From positions 62,001-126,000 of the forward strand of contig JANSYQ010000005.1 of assembly GCA_024742305.1 (NCBI GenBank): a stretch of DNA of 64,000 nucleotides, written 5' to 3'. Under the pieces are notes generated by a model. It saw only the letters and a program-made list of their open reading frames with translations. It was not told the origin of the DNA and did no database searches. Below, piece by piece: positions 49,323 through 58,017 of the stretch (position 1 is its first letter; each line of letters starts with the position of its first letter). This DNA is from a bacterium (GTDB lineage Bacteria > Bacteroidota > Bacteroidia > Flavobacteriales_D > Crocinitomicaceae). The translations under genes and the position numbers were made by a program.

Positions 49323-49701
49323 CTTTCTTTAAGGTAGAGATCGGCTGTGGAAACATACCATCGCGGGAAAGCCTTTTCCCCCACTTGTAGACCATAATGC
49401 GCTCGTTTGCCAATTGACCTTCGATATCGACATCGAGAAGATAGTACTTGTCTGCCTTGAACATCACTTCGTAGGTTCCCATCATTTCGTTGTTACCAAC
49501 ACGTACCTGAATGACATCTGCCCCAATAGTGATAGATATCGGTGTGCTGCTCACAAAATGCAATTCTCCGTTCGATTGAATGGAATATTCAGGAATTGTC
49601 CCTTCGTAGTAACCGCGATATCTGCGCTTGAGATCAACTTCCTTTTGCGAGAACACCATTCCAGCAGAAAATAACAACGCTATTAGCAAAACGTGCTTCA
49701 T
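49303..49701 (-). CDS. hypothetical secreted protein
   Basis: I do not recognise the family. The 132-residue protein has a signal peptide (MKHVLLIALLFSAGMVFSQ) and a mature part of short beta-strands (YRGYYEGTIPEYSIQSNGEL, PISITIGADVIQVRVGN), ending in basic residues (VRKRDR). It converges on the histidine kinase gene with a 20-bp coding overlap, unusually long for a convergent pair, so the last codons of both genes constrain each other. No nearby gene suggests a function. Confidence 0.65.
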   Translation of the reverse strand: MKHVLLIALLFSAGMVFSQKEVDLKRRYRGYYEGTIPEYSIQSNGELHFVSSTPISITIGADVIQVRVGNNEMMGTYEVMFKADKYYLLDVDIEGQLANERIMVYKWGKRLSRDGMFPQPISTLKKVRKRDR

Positions 49702-50020
49702 GCTTTAAAGGTAGAAAAAACTGATGAGAACTATTAATTTGTGACTTCTCGACACTTCGACTGGCTCAGTGCGGCGCAGGCTCGATGACCTCTAGCTCAA
49801 TGACCTTAAGTACAGTGCGGCACTTGAGCGATAACCATTATTCAACATTCAGCGCCTGCGCCGAAGCTACAGCGAAGGAGCATAATTCAACATTCATTAT
49901 TCATTATTAATCATCCCCCTTCACATTTTTTCAACATTCCCACCACTTACCAACAATGCACCTGCACATTCTGACAAAAACCGTAAATTCGATATTGCGT
50001 TAAAAACAACAACAGTTTTC
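49702..50020. repeat. 319-bp gap with short dispersed repeats upstream of thyA
   Basis: TTCAACATTC occurs three times (49841-49850, 49886-49895, 49930-49939), mixed with ATTCATTATT runs. The stretch 49851-49881 (CGCCTGCGCCGAAGCTACAG, then CGAAGGAGCA) shares CGCCGAAGCTAC and the AAGGAGCA end with the block at 10603-10658. The gap should also contain the thyA promoter, but no TAnnTTTG box was found close to ATG 50021. Confidence 0.55.
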
Positions 50021-50815
50021 ATGAAACAATATCACGATCTGCTTCAACACATTTTGGATAACGGAACGATCAAAGAGGACCGAACAGGAACTGGTACAAA
50101 ATCCGTTTTTGGGTACCAAATGCGTTTCGATTTATCGGAAGGATTCCCTTGTGTTACCACCAAAAAGTTGCACCTACGCTCCATCATTCACGAACTACTT
50201 TGGTTTTTGCAAGGAGACACGAATATCAAGTATCTGAAAGATAATAATGTTCGCATTTGGGATGAGTGGGCAGACGAAAATGGAAACTTAGGACCTGTTT
50301 ATGGTTACCAATGGCGCTCTTGGCCCGATGGCAACGGCGGAACTATTGATCAAATCACAAAACTGGTCGATTCACTAAAAAACAATCCCGACTCAAGACG
50401 ACACATTGTTTCTGCATGGAACGTGGCGGACGTAGACAACATGGCCTTACCACCTTGTCATACGCTATTTCAATTTTACGTGGCAAATGGCAAACTAAGC
50501 TGCCAATTGTACCAACGTAGCGCCGATACTTTCCTTGGTGTACCATTTAATATTGCGTCGTACGCGCTATTCACTATGATGCTGGCACAAGTGTGTGGTT
50601 ACGAACCCGGAGATTTTGTCCATACGTTTGGAGATGCGCACATATATAGTAACCACATGGAGCAAGTCGAGTTACAATTAACACGGGATTTCCGTCCACT
50701 TCCAACCATGAAAATCAATCCGGAAGTGAAAAACATCTTTGATTTTAAATATGAAGATTTCGAACTCATCAACTACGATCCGCACCCGCATATCAAGGGC
50801 GAAGTGGCTGTGTAG
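50021..50815 (+). CDS. thyA: thymidylate synthase
   Basis: It converts dUMP and methylene-tetrahydrofolate to dTMP and dihydrofolate. The 264-residue length equals the E. coli enzyme. Visible are [17 protein letters not shown], the catalytic cysteine in [30 protein letters not shown] and the ending [12 protein letters not shown]. The 3' end overlaps the start of the CapA-like gene by 65 bp, and folA (which regenerates tetrahydrofolate) is the next gene, so the three are one transcription unit. Confidence 0.97.
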   Translation: MKQYHDLLQHILDNGTIKEDRTGTGTKSVFGYQMRFDLSEGFPCVTTKKLHLRSIIHELLWFLQGDTNIKYLKDNNVRIWDEWADENGNLGPVYGYQWRSWPDGNGGTIDQITKLVDSLKNNPDSRRHIVSAWNVADVDNMALPPCHTLFQFYVANGKLSCQLYQRSADTFLGVPFNIASYALFTMMLAQVCGYEPGDFVHTFGDAHIYSNHMEQVELQLTRDFRPLPTMKINPEVKNIFDFKYEDFELINYDPHPHIKGEVAV

Positions 50816-52169
50816 TCTCATCATTACCTTTAGTTTTGCGTCGTTTGCGCAGAATAATGAAACTTCCTTCTTGTTTGTTGGCGACGTAATGCAGCACGAT
50901 GGTCAAATCAATGCAGCACGCAACACCACAAACGATTCGTACGACTACGAAGACGGCTGGAAATTTATCCGACCCATCGTTAATGAGTACGACATCGCAG
51001 TGGCCAACTTAGAAGTAACGCTAGCCGGACAACCCTATAAAGGATATCCGCAATTTTCAGCTCCGGACGAACTAGCCGAAACGTTAGTTAACAGTGGGTT
51101 CAACGTAATTCTCACAGCCAATAATCACTCCTGCGATCGCGGTTCAAAGGGCGTCATCCGTACCTTGGACAAGTTAGACGAACTGGGTGTTCCTCACACC
51201 GGAACCTTCCGAAGCCAAGAAGAAAGAGACGCTAATTACCCTTTGATGGTGGAAGAAAACGGAATGAAAATCGCCATGCTGAATTATACGTATGGAACCA
51301 ACGGATTGGAAGTGGCAGCTCCGCTCATCATCAACTATATTGATAGCACCGTTATCAAGGAAGATATTGCTACAGCGAAAGAACGCGGAGCCGATTACAT
51401 CGTTTGCAACATGCATTGGGGCACTGAATACAAGTTTCTTCCAAACGGCTACCAAAAAACCTACGAACAATTGTGCTACCGTGAAGGCGCTGACATGGTT
51501 ATTGGTGGACATCCACATGTGGTACAGCCTATCGAGCAGAAAAAAGTAAACGGAGAAGATAAATTAACCGTATGGTCGCTTGGAAATTTTGTCTCCAACA
51601 TGCAAACACGACCAACTCGTGGCGGGTTGATGGTAGGAGGTACTATTGAAAAGAAAGGCGATGCCATTTCCATGAAAGAAGCACATTATTACCTCGTGTA
51701 TGTAATGAAGAAATCGGAAGGCAAAGTGACACAGTATTACATCCTTCCCGACTTCGAATACAACAAATACGCCGGAAACTTTATGGATGGCACCAATCAA
51801 TCGCATTATAACAATTTCATGTCCGACAGTAGAAAACTGTTTGCCGAGCATAACAAAAATGCTACTGAAAGAAAAGTCTCCCCTACTTCAGAGACCGGAA
51901 AGCTCTATCAGCAGTTACTTTCGAGTTATTACACCGTAGAAATTGAAGCGGGTGATGAAGCCCTTCTGCACAATGAGATTATTGGTGACCTCTTGCAAGT
52001 AACAGTGGACAAGGATGGAAACCACCACATGATTTCAGGAATGTGTAGCTCCATTTCAGATGCCAAACCGGTTCAGAACTACATCAACGATTTGGGGATT
52101 GGTACTACTTCTATCGTTGAAGTGAAATATGAAATGGATGGAATCCACGTAACACCAGCAACTCCATGA
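50751..52169 (+). CDS. CapA-family (poly-gamma-glutamate-type) metallophosphoesterase-fold protein
   Basis: A 472-residue protein from ATG 50751, inside thyA; its signal peptide has a long basic N-region then [15 protein letters not shown], so an exported protein is predicted. The CapA (PGA_cap) fold shows [51 protein letters not shown] and [13 protein letters not shown], the calcineurin-like metal motifs D/GDxM, NNH and GHPH. The open frame reaches TTG 50739, but ATG 50751 is preferred. The 3' end overlaps folA by 4 bp. CapA proteins are linked to polyglutamate capsule or peptidoglycan tailoring; the role here is unknown. Confidence 0.85.
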   Translation: MKISNSSTTIRTRISRAKWLCSLIITFSFASFAQNNETSFLFVGDVMQHDGQINAARNTTNDSYDYEDGWKFIRPIVNEYDIAVANLEVTLAGQPYKGYPQFSAPDELAETLVNSGFNVILTANNHSCDRGSKGVIRTLDKLDELGVPHTGTFRSQEERDANYPLMVEENGMKIAMLNYTYGTNGLEVAAPLIINYIDSTVIKEDIATAKERGADYIVCNMHWGTEYKFLPNGYQKTYEQLCYREGADMVIGGHPHVVQPIEQKKVNGEDKLTVWSLGNFVSNMQTRPTRGGLMVGGTIEKKGDAISMKEAHYYLVYVMKKSEGKVTQYYILPDFEYNKYAGNFMDGTNQSHYNNFMSDSRKLFAEHNKNATERKVSPTSETGKLYQQLLSSYYTVEIEAGDEALLHNEIIGDLLQVTVDKDGNHHMISGMCSSISDAKPVQNYINDLGIGTTSIVEVKYEMDGIHVTPATP

Positions 52170-52672
52170 AAGTAAGTTTGATTGTAGCCATGGACCTCGA
52201 TCGTGGTATTGGTCGAGACAACGATTTGATGTGGCACTTGCCCGACGATATGAAGTTTTTCAAGGAGACAACCCAAGAGCATATTGTTGTAATGGGTCGG
52301 AAAAACTACGATTCCATCCCGGAAAAGTACCGTCCTTTGCCCCATCGAGAAAACGTAGTTTTGACAAGAAACGAAGAGTTCACAGCAGAAGGTTGCGAAG
52401 TTTTTCATTCACTGGAGGCTTGTTTGGAACATTACAAAAACGAGACAGAAAGAACCGTTTTCATTATCGGAGGAGGTGAAATTTATCGATTGGCTTTAGA
52501 AGCAAATGCTGTGGATGAAATGTTCATTACTCACATCAACCATCATTACGGAGCCGATACTTTTTTCCCGGATTTTAGCCTGAAAGACTGGACGGTTGCA
52601 ACCGTTATGGAACACCCGAAAGATGAACGCCACGAGGCAAGTTTTACCGTTCTGAAGTATAGCAAAAAGTGA
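52166..52672 (+). CDS. folA: dihydrofolate reductase
   Basis: It reduces dihydrofolate to tetrahydrofolate with NADPH. The 168-residue protein has [20 protein letters not shown] (Met20-loop region), LMWHLPDDMKFFKETT with the substrate-binding aspartate, VVMGRKNYDSIP and FIIGGGEIYRLAL, all typical. It starts in the ATGA overlap with the CapA-like stop and is functionally paired with thyA upstream. The 3' gap to the DinB lipoprotein gene is 39 bp. Confidence 0.96.
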   Translation: MKVSLIVAMDLDRGIGRDNDLMWHLPDDMKFFKETTQEHIVVMGRKNYDSIPEKYRPLPHRENVVLTRNEEFTAEGCEVFHSLEACLEHYKNETERTVFIIGGGEIYRLALEANAVDEMFITHINHHYGADTFFPDFSLKDWTVATVMEHPKDERHEASFTVLKYSKK

Positions 52673-52711
52673 ATCTCGTCGAAGCCCTTGAATTTTTAAA
52701 ACTATAATTAG

Positions 52712-53281
52712 ATGCGCAACTTGCTGCTCGTAACTCTCGCTGGCCTCATTTTGATGAGTGTGCAATCCTGTTCATCAAATCAATCAAACGAACAGAAAAT
52801 GCCAAAGGAATCGAATAACGAGAAACAAAATGACGTGCAAAAAGCCATTACGCAAGAACTCATAACTAAATGGCAGAACAACAAGGAGTACTGCATTGAA
52901 ACAGTGGAAGCAATGCCTGAGTCTGAGTTTGATTTCGCCCCAGCAGACAGTCTGTTTAACTTTTCGGAACAAGCAACGCATATTGCCACGACCATGCATT
53001 GGCAAATGAACAAATTGGGATTTAATCAACTACCCGATTTTCAAAATGACACGAAGGCACAACTGATTGAATCGTACAACGCGCTTTTTGATTACTTCAT
53101 CGCAGAACTAAAATCATTGGAGCCCGATGAACTCGACGAAACAGTGGATGTTTTCTACGGAGTTTCATCCAAACGACGACTGTTAAACCTTATGGACAAC
53201 CACGTTGCGCATCATAGAGGACAAATGCTCGCATATCTTCGAATCAAGAACATTCAACCGCCCAAATACCGCGGATGGTAA
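52712..53281 (+). CDS. DinB-like lipoprotein
   Basis: A 189-residue protein with a lipoprotein signal (MRNLLLVTLAGLILMSVQSC with an SC lipobox), so it is membrane-anchored in the envelope. The mature part is a DinB/YfiT four-helix bundle: FSEQATHIATTMHWQMNKLG, LKSLEPDELDETVDVFYG and the metal-binding NHVAHHRGQMLAYLRIKNIQ with the HxxxH-type histidines. DinB-fold proteins are metal-dependent thiol transferases or of unknown role, and most are cytoplasmic, so the lipidated form is noteworthy. Confidence 0.83.
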   Translation: MRNLLLVTLAGLILMSVQSCSSNQSNEQKMPKESNNEKQNDVQKAITQELITKWQNNKEYCIETVEAMPESEFDFAPADSLFNFSEQATHIATTMHWQMNKLGFNQLPDFQNDTKAQLIESYNALFDYFIAELKSLEPDELDETVDVFYGVSSKRRLLNLMDNHVAHHRGQMLAYLRIKNIQPPKYRGW

Positions 53282-53361
53282 AATAGCTGCATCGAACCAA
53301 AAACTTGAAATCTTGTTGATAAGTTCAACCGATTCATTTTTCCGTCGCTTCAACGAATTCG

Positions 53362-53369
53362 TATCTTTA
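53362..53369 (+). promoter_or_regulatory. -7-like promoter box of topB
   Basis: TATCTTTA (one mismatch to TAnnTTTG) ends 24 bases before ATG 53394. Confidence 0.35.
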
Positions 53370-53393
53370 TAGTTACCAATTTCCGAACTATTG

Positions 53394-55487
53394 ATGAAAG
53401 TTTGTATTGCTGAGAAACCCAGTGTTGCTAAGGATATCGCCGAAGTTTTAGGCGCTAGCCAGCGGAACGATGGTTATTATGAAGGCAATGGCTATCAAGT
53501 CACTTGGACGTTTGGGCATTTGTGCACGCTCAAAGAACCGCATGATTATCGTGAAAACTGGAAATATTGGAAATTGGAGGACCTTCCCATTGTCCCGGAT
53601 AATTTTGGCATCAAGCTCATTCAAAATCAAGGGGTCGAGAAGCAATTTCATACCATAGAAAAATTAGTCACCAATTGCGAAGAGGTCATCAACTGTGGGG
53701 ATGCCGGGCAAGAAGGTGAGCTCATCCAACGATGGGTTTTGCTAAAAGCGAAGTGTAAGGCACCGGTAAAACGACTTTGGATTTCCTCTCTGACAGAAGA
53801 AGCCATCAAGGAAGGGTTTGAGAAACTGCACGAAGCCTCAAAATACGATAATCTGTACGCCGCAGGAAGCGCTAGAGCCATTGGAGATTGGATGCTCGGC
53901 ATCAATGGAACGCGACTATTCACCAAAAAGTTCGGACGCGGAAAATCTACCTTATCCATCGGTCGTGTGCAAACGCCTACTCTAGCGATGATTGTGCAGC
54001 GACAAAAAGAAATCGACAATTTCAAGGTTAGCGAATATTGGGAACTCAAAACGATTTACAAAGAGCAGGAATTCGCTTGCCAAATTTCTCGCCTTTCCAC
54101 AGAGGACAAGGCCAAAAGTGGACTCGAATACCTACAAAATAAAGATTTCGAAATCACTTCCTTTGAGCAAAAAGAAGGGAAAGAGGGCAACCCCAAGCTG
54201 TACGATTTGACCTCGTTGCAGGTAGATTCCAACAAGAAGTTTGGCATGTCGGCAGATGAAACCCTCAAAATGGTTCAAAGTCTGTACGAAAAGAAATTGG
54301 TCACCTATCCGCGTGTGGACACCATGTACCTTTCGGAAGATTTGCACCCGAAGGTTTCGAATATTTTGCGGGGAATGAAATATTACTCGCGCTTTACCGA
54401 AACGCTGCTTTCGAAGCCGATTCCTAAAACGAAGGCGGTTTTCGACGACAAAAAAGTAACCGATCACCACGCGATTATACCAACGGGCGTTGTTCCCTCC
54501 GGAATTTCGCAACCCGAACAGCAAATTTACGACCTCATTGCTCGCAGATTTATCGCAGTGTTTTATCCGCCGTGCATCGTGTCTAATACCACCGTTTTAG
54601 GAAAAGTGGATGAACTGGAGTTCAAGGCCACAGGTAAACAGATTCTGAAACCCGGTTGGCGAGAAGTTTACGCCGATCAAAAAGAGTCCAAGAAGTCGAA
54701 GGACGAGGACAAAATCATGCCGCACTTCGAGGAAGGTGAAAAAGGACCTCACGAACCGTTCATTCACAAAGGAAAAACATCACCTCCGAAGCACTACACA
54801 GAAGCCACCTTACTTCGTGCCATGGAAACAGCTGGCAAACAGGTGGACGATGAAGAAATGCGCGAATTGATGAAGGACAACGGAATTGGTCGACCTTCGA
54901 CCCGAGCTAACATCATAGAAACTTTGTTCCGTCGTAAGTACATCGCTAAAAAACGCAAGAATATTATCGCTACTGCAACAGGCATTGCGCTCATTGATAC
55001 GATCCAAAACGAATTATTAAAGAGTGCCGAGTTAACCGGTGACTGGGAACGAAAACTGCGACTCATCGAAAAAGGAGAATACAGCTTGGATGTTTTCAAA
55101 CAGGAGCTTTATGTGATGGTGCGCGAAATTACCGACGAGGTCATCTTTAATACACACAGACCGTTCATGATGCCCGAGCAAACAACGAAGGCAATTCCGA
55201 AAAAACGAACCAAAAAAGAGATCAATTTCTCTGAAACCGACTGTCCAAAATGCAAAAACAGTCAACTCATTAAAGGGAAAACGGCGGTAGGATGTTCCAA
55301 CTTTAAAGAATGTGGATTCAAAGTGCCTTTTGAGTTGATGAACAAAAAACTTTCGGATAAACAACTTCACGATTTGGTATCAAAAGGAAAAACTACCACT
55401 ATCAAAGGACTGTCTGTAGGTGAGGAAAAAGTGCAGGGTAAATTCTTTTTGGATGATACACTTAACATTCAGTTTGAACAGGGCTAG
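53394..55487 (+). CDS. topB: DNA topoisomerase III
   Basis: A type IA topoisomerase of 697 residues. The N-terminal Toprim domain shows MKVCIAEKPSVAKDIAEVLG and VINCGDAGQEGELIQRW; the second acidic residue of the usual DxDxE is Gly here (DAGQE), a variant I associate with Bacteroidota TopB. The catalytic tyrosine is in VTYPRVDTMYLSEDL, RPSTRANIIETLFRRKYI follows, and a C-terminal zinc-finger-like module has CPKCKNSQLIKGKTAVGCSN and CGFK. I use ATG 53394 rather than the adjacent TTG at 53391. It decatenates and relaxes negative supercoils. Confidence 0.92.
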   Translation: MKVCIAEKPSVAKDIAEVLGASQRNDGYYEGNGYQVTWTFGHLCTLKEPHDYRENWKYWKLEDLPIVPDNFGIKLIQNQGVEKQFHTIEKLVTNCEEVINCGDAGQEGELIQRWVLLKAKCKAPVKRLWISSLTEEAIKEGFEKLHEASKYDNLYAAGSARAIGDWMLGINGTRLFTKKFGRGKSTLSIGRVQTPTLAMIVQRQKEIDNFKVSEYWELKTIYKEQEFACQISRLSTEDKAKSGLEYLQNKDFEITSFEQKEGKEGNPKLYDLTSLQVDSNKKFGMSADETLKMVQSLYEKKLVTYPRVDTMYLSEDLHPKVSNILRGMKYYSRFTETLLSKPIPKTKAVFDDKKVTDHHAIIPTGVVPSGISQPEQQIYDLIARRFIAVFYPPCIVSNTTVLGKVDELEFKATGKQILKPGWREVYADQKESKKSKDEDKIMPHFEEGEKGPHEPFIHKGKTSPPKHYTEATLLRAMETAGKQVDDEEMRELMKDNGIGRPSTRANIIETLFRRKYIAKKRKNIIATATGIALIDTIQNELLKSAELTGDWERKLRLIEKGEYSLDVFKQELYVMVREITDEVIFNTHRPFMMPEQTTKAIPKKRTKKEINFSETDCPKCKNSQLIKGKTAVGCSNFKECGFKVPFELMNKKLSDKQLHDLVSKGKTTTIKGLSVGEEKVQGKFFLDDTLNIQFEQG

Positions 55488-55554
55488 TAATTTATTCTAC
55501 GCTTAACACTGCCTGCACCATCAATAGTTATTTTCGTTCGCTCAAAACGATAAT

Positions 55555-56016
55555 ATGAAAAAGCAAATCACAATCTTTACGCACATTTCTTTGGTACTTT
55601 GCTGCGCGATACTCCTCTTATCCTCCTGCGAAAAAAGTGAAAATGAAACGTCTGAAAGTTCGAAGAAAGAGACGCCGAAAAGCAAAAAAGGCAATTGGGT
55701 GGAAAAAGATGCCGCTCAATTCACAAAAGACGTTAGCAAAGCAATGAAAGCTTACAACGAAACGTTAGGTAAGGAAAACACCGAAGCCATTTTAGAATGT
55801 TATCTTAACAAGGCGATTATGGAGTTCGAAAGCTACAAAGCTGCAGAAGCCAATCCGGAAAAATGCCAACAACTGGCAGAATCATGCGTTCAACAAATCA
55901 TGCGACCGGAAGATCGACTCAAAGAAATTGCCGAGGAAGAAATCTCCGAAGAAAAATTACACGAAGTGACCAATAATCTAGAGAGCCTTTTGAATGAGGA
56001 ACTCCCAAAAAAATAA
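55555..56016 (+). CDS. lipoprotein with one W-x33-C-x28-C module
   Basis: An unrecognised family. The 153-residue protein has a lipoprotein signal (Cys25 in LLLSSC). Its charged linker is followed by one copy of a helical module: GNW with Trp48, 33 residues, Cys82, 28 residues, Cys111, and a helical acidic tail to the end. An additional cysteine precedes Cys111 by seven residues (EKCQQLAESC). The same module occurs three times in the next gene, whose start lies inside this one (23-bp overlap), so the two are co-translated. It is likely envelope-exposed with a disulfide between the paired cysteines (inference). Confidence 0.65.
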   Translation: MKKQITIFTHISLVLCCAILLLSSCEKSENETSESSKKETPKSKKGNWVEKDAAQFTKDVSKAMKAYNETLGKENTEAILECYLNKAIMEFESYKAAEANPEKCQQLAESCVQQIMRPEDRLKEIAEEEISEEKLHEVTNNLESLLNEELPKK

Positions 56017-56896
56017 AAAGATAGACGCAAAAAGTACATATAGACTATTGAAGATTTCGAGCCAACAGTTACTCGTTTTAATTGCCATTTTCTGTACAAG
56101 TGTATGTTTTGGTCAGTCTACAAAAGGAAACTGGACGACAGAAGATAAGTTCACGGCCATTGCCGACTTGAATGCGCAAAGAGCTGTTTTTGAATCTTTT
56201 TTAGACAGCACACAAGTCGATCCATTGATTCAATGTATTGCTGATGAACTAGAGCAAACATTTGAAAATCCCGGTGAAGTTGACACAGCATCCGACACCA
56301 TTCAAGCCATTTCGTTAAAGTGCCTATCTGCGGTTGGATTCGATACCACAAGGACGAAAGAGGTAAGCACTAGCGTCAAAGGAAATTGGAGCAAACAAGA
56401 AAAAGAAGCCGCTCGTGAAACCTTGGAGATTATTCGAGGAACGATGAACGGCATTATTGACTCTGCTGATGTTGACCTACTTTTCGACTGCATCCTAGAC
56501 AAAATGGAATCCAAGTACACCAACTTTGAGGAGGCACAAACCAAAGGGGAAAACGAAATCTCTGCTATCACGATAGATTGTATTTCCGAAAACGGACTGA
56601 TGGAAGAACCGGAAGACTCGGCCAACGAGCCTTTCTCAACCAAACCAAAAGGCGATCCAAGTAGTAGCGCTGGGAGCTGGAGTGAGACCGATAAAGAACT
56701 GCTAGAGAATCAATTGGAAGAGTTACGTCCAAAGTTTGAATCGAGCATGGGGAAAGAAAAAACGGATGTCATGTTTGAATGTATTCGATTCAACTTCGAA
56801 CATGCATTTGAGAATTTTGCCGACATAGACAATCACCCAGAGATCTACAAAGGAATACTGGATGAGTGCAAGCAATACGCAACGAATTCGAAATAA
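55994..56896 (+). CDS. secreted protein with three W-x33-C-x28/29-C modules
   Basis: An unrecognised family. The 300-residue protein has a basic N-region of about 22 residues and a signal peptide core (LLVLIAIFCTSVCFGQ). Three tandem modules follow, each opening KGNW/AGSW: Trp47-Cys81-Cys110, Trp132-Cys166-Cys196 and Trp229-Cys263-Cys292, with spacings of exactly 33 and 28, 29 and 28 residues. Between the cysteines lies a helix with E-x-x-[FY]-x-[NS] and acidic residues. Linkers are rich in S, P and E. It is co-translated with the single-module lipoprotein upstream. Confidence 0.7.
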   Translation: MRNSQKNKKIDAKSTYRLLKISSQQLLVLIAIFCTSVCFGQSTKGNWTTEDKFTAIADLNAQRAVFESFLDSTQVDPLIQCIADELEQTFENPGEVDTASDTIQAISLKCLSAVGFDTTRTKEVSTSVKGNWSKQEKEAARETLEIIRGTMNGIIDSADVDLLFDCILDKMESKYTNFEEAQTKGENEISAITIDCISENGLMEEPEDSANEPFSTKPKGDPSSSAGSWSETDKELLENQLEELRPKFESSMGKEKTDVMFECIRFNFEHAFENFADIDNHPEIYKGILDECKQYATNSK

Positions 56897-56984
56897 AATT
56901 ATCGAAGAAAAAGAATGGTAATACGTGCTTCCACCTATGAAGTTTTCGTATATTAACACTCAAACTATTTTAAACGAAAACACT

Positions 56985-57347
56985 ATGAAGAAAAGTTTTA
57001 TCAAGGTAGGGTTTATGTTCGGATTGGCCCTGATCACTGCAGTTTCATTGAACAGCTGTTCAAGCGAAGAAGAGGATGCAAGTGGAGACGGAACTGAGCA
57101 AACAGATGAGAACGCTGACACGGAGAATGAAGACGCAGACAAATGTGAAGACGGTAAAGACGGTGAGCACAAATGTGAAGCTGGTAAATGCGAAGAAGGA
57201 AAGTGTCAAGACGGAACTGACGCTGAAAAACCCGTAGGGAAAGGTGATACTAAAATGGAAGTAAATACAACAGTTCCTGAAGAAAAGCCTGTAAAAAAAT
57301 CAGTACGTGGAGGAGATGCACCTAAAGTGACAACTGACGGTAACTAA
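56985..57347 (+). CDS. small acidic Cys-rich lipoprotein
   Basis: A 120-residue protein from ATG 56985; the frame is open 60 bases further upstream but the lipoprotein signal (MKKSFIKVGFMFGLALITAV then Cys25) starts here. The mature part is strongly acidic. It then carries a cysteine-lysine array, KCEDGKDGEHKCEAGKCEEG with KCQDG, that is four KC units spaced by G/E/D residues. Such KC-G arrays suggest metal (copper or zinc) binding, but no family can be named. It ends at a terminator and may share the preceding module genes' transcript, with an 88-bp gap. Confidence 0.7.
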   Translation: MKKSFIKVGFMFGLALITAVSLNSCSSEEEDASGDGTEQTDENADTENEDADKCEDGKDGEHKCEAGKCEEGKCQDGTDAEKPVGKGDTKMEVNTTVPEEKPVKKSVRGGDAPKVTTDGN

Positions 57348-57371
57348 TCCCAAGGATTTTATGTAATTTGA

Positions 57372-57406
57372 GCCTTGACATCCATTTGGACCGTCAGGGC
57401 TTTTTT
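57372..57406 (+). terminator. intrinsic terminator after the Cys-rich lipoprotein
   Basis: GCCTTGAC (57372-57379) pairs with GTCAGGGC (57393-57400), with one G-T pair, and is followed by six Ts. Confidence 0.7.
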
Positions 57407-57429
57407 ATAACCAATTACTACCGCGCATC

Positions 57430-58017
57430 ATGCAAACAGAGGAACAATGGCTTCTTTCCCGCAAGAAATTTGTGACATCACTTCTTTTGGGTGGTGCCGC
57501 CTTGCAACTTCCTTGGCTAACATCCTGTCAAGATAGAAGGTATTTTCATGGAGACACTACGCCCCTCTCCAATCATCAATTCAAAGTGCTTCAAGCGTTG
57601 CAAGGGACGCTCTTCCCATCCGACGGAAATGGACCTGGAGCATACGAAATAAATGCTGACACCTACCTTCTTTGGGTGTTGAATGACGATCTTCTCGACC
57701 CCGATGAAAATCAATACATCATTGATCACCTCGATAAGTTTGATGCATTCGCCAAAGAGAGACTGATGTACAGCTTCTATGATTTGAATCCTCGTGAACA
57801 ACAAGTCGTTATTGAAGACGCCTCCGAAACAACATGGGGGAAGCGATTTTTGTCGCGTATTTTAACGCTCATTTTCGAAGCTTTACTGGTGGACCCTCAA
57901 TACGGTAGCAACCCTGATGGAGTTGGCTGGAGTTGGTTAGAACACGATCCCGGTAGCCCTAGACCTGAAGAATCACATTTGTATCCAACTATTTTAACAC
58001 TTTCCCATGAAGTATGA
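57430..58017 (+). CDS. gluconate 2-dehydrogenase subunit 3-like protein
   Basis: A 195-residue protein with a Tat-like leader (SRKKFVTSLLLGGAALQLPW) and a lipobox-like TSC, followed by helices typical of the subunit-3 family (LQALQGTLFPSDGNGPGAYE, DPQYGSNPDGVGWSWLEHDP). In known systems this small subunit accompanies a flavin GMC dehydrogenase and helps it fold and be exported through Tat. It overlaps the GMC gene by 11 bp, confirming the partnership. No cytochrome c subunit gene is adjacent. The leader has RK rather than RR, so Tat dependence is likely but not certain. Confidence 0.85.
   Translation: MQTEEQWLLSRKKFVTSLLLGGAALQLPWLTSCQDRRYFHGDTTPLSNHQFKVLQALQGTLFPSDGNGPGAYEINADTYLLWVLNDDLLDPDENQYIIDHLDKFDAFAKERLMYSFYDLNPREQQVVIEDASETTWGKRFLSRILTLIFEALLVDPQYGSNPDGVGWSWLEHDPGSPRPEESHLYPTILTLSHEV

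Noticed and set aside
50739-50750. TTG start at 50739 for the CapA-like gene
   Set aside because: ATG 50751 four codons later gives a normal signal peptide and is the likelier start.
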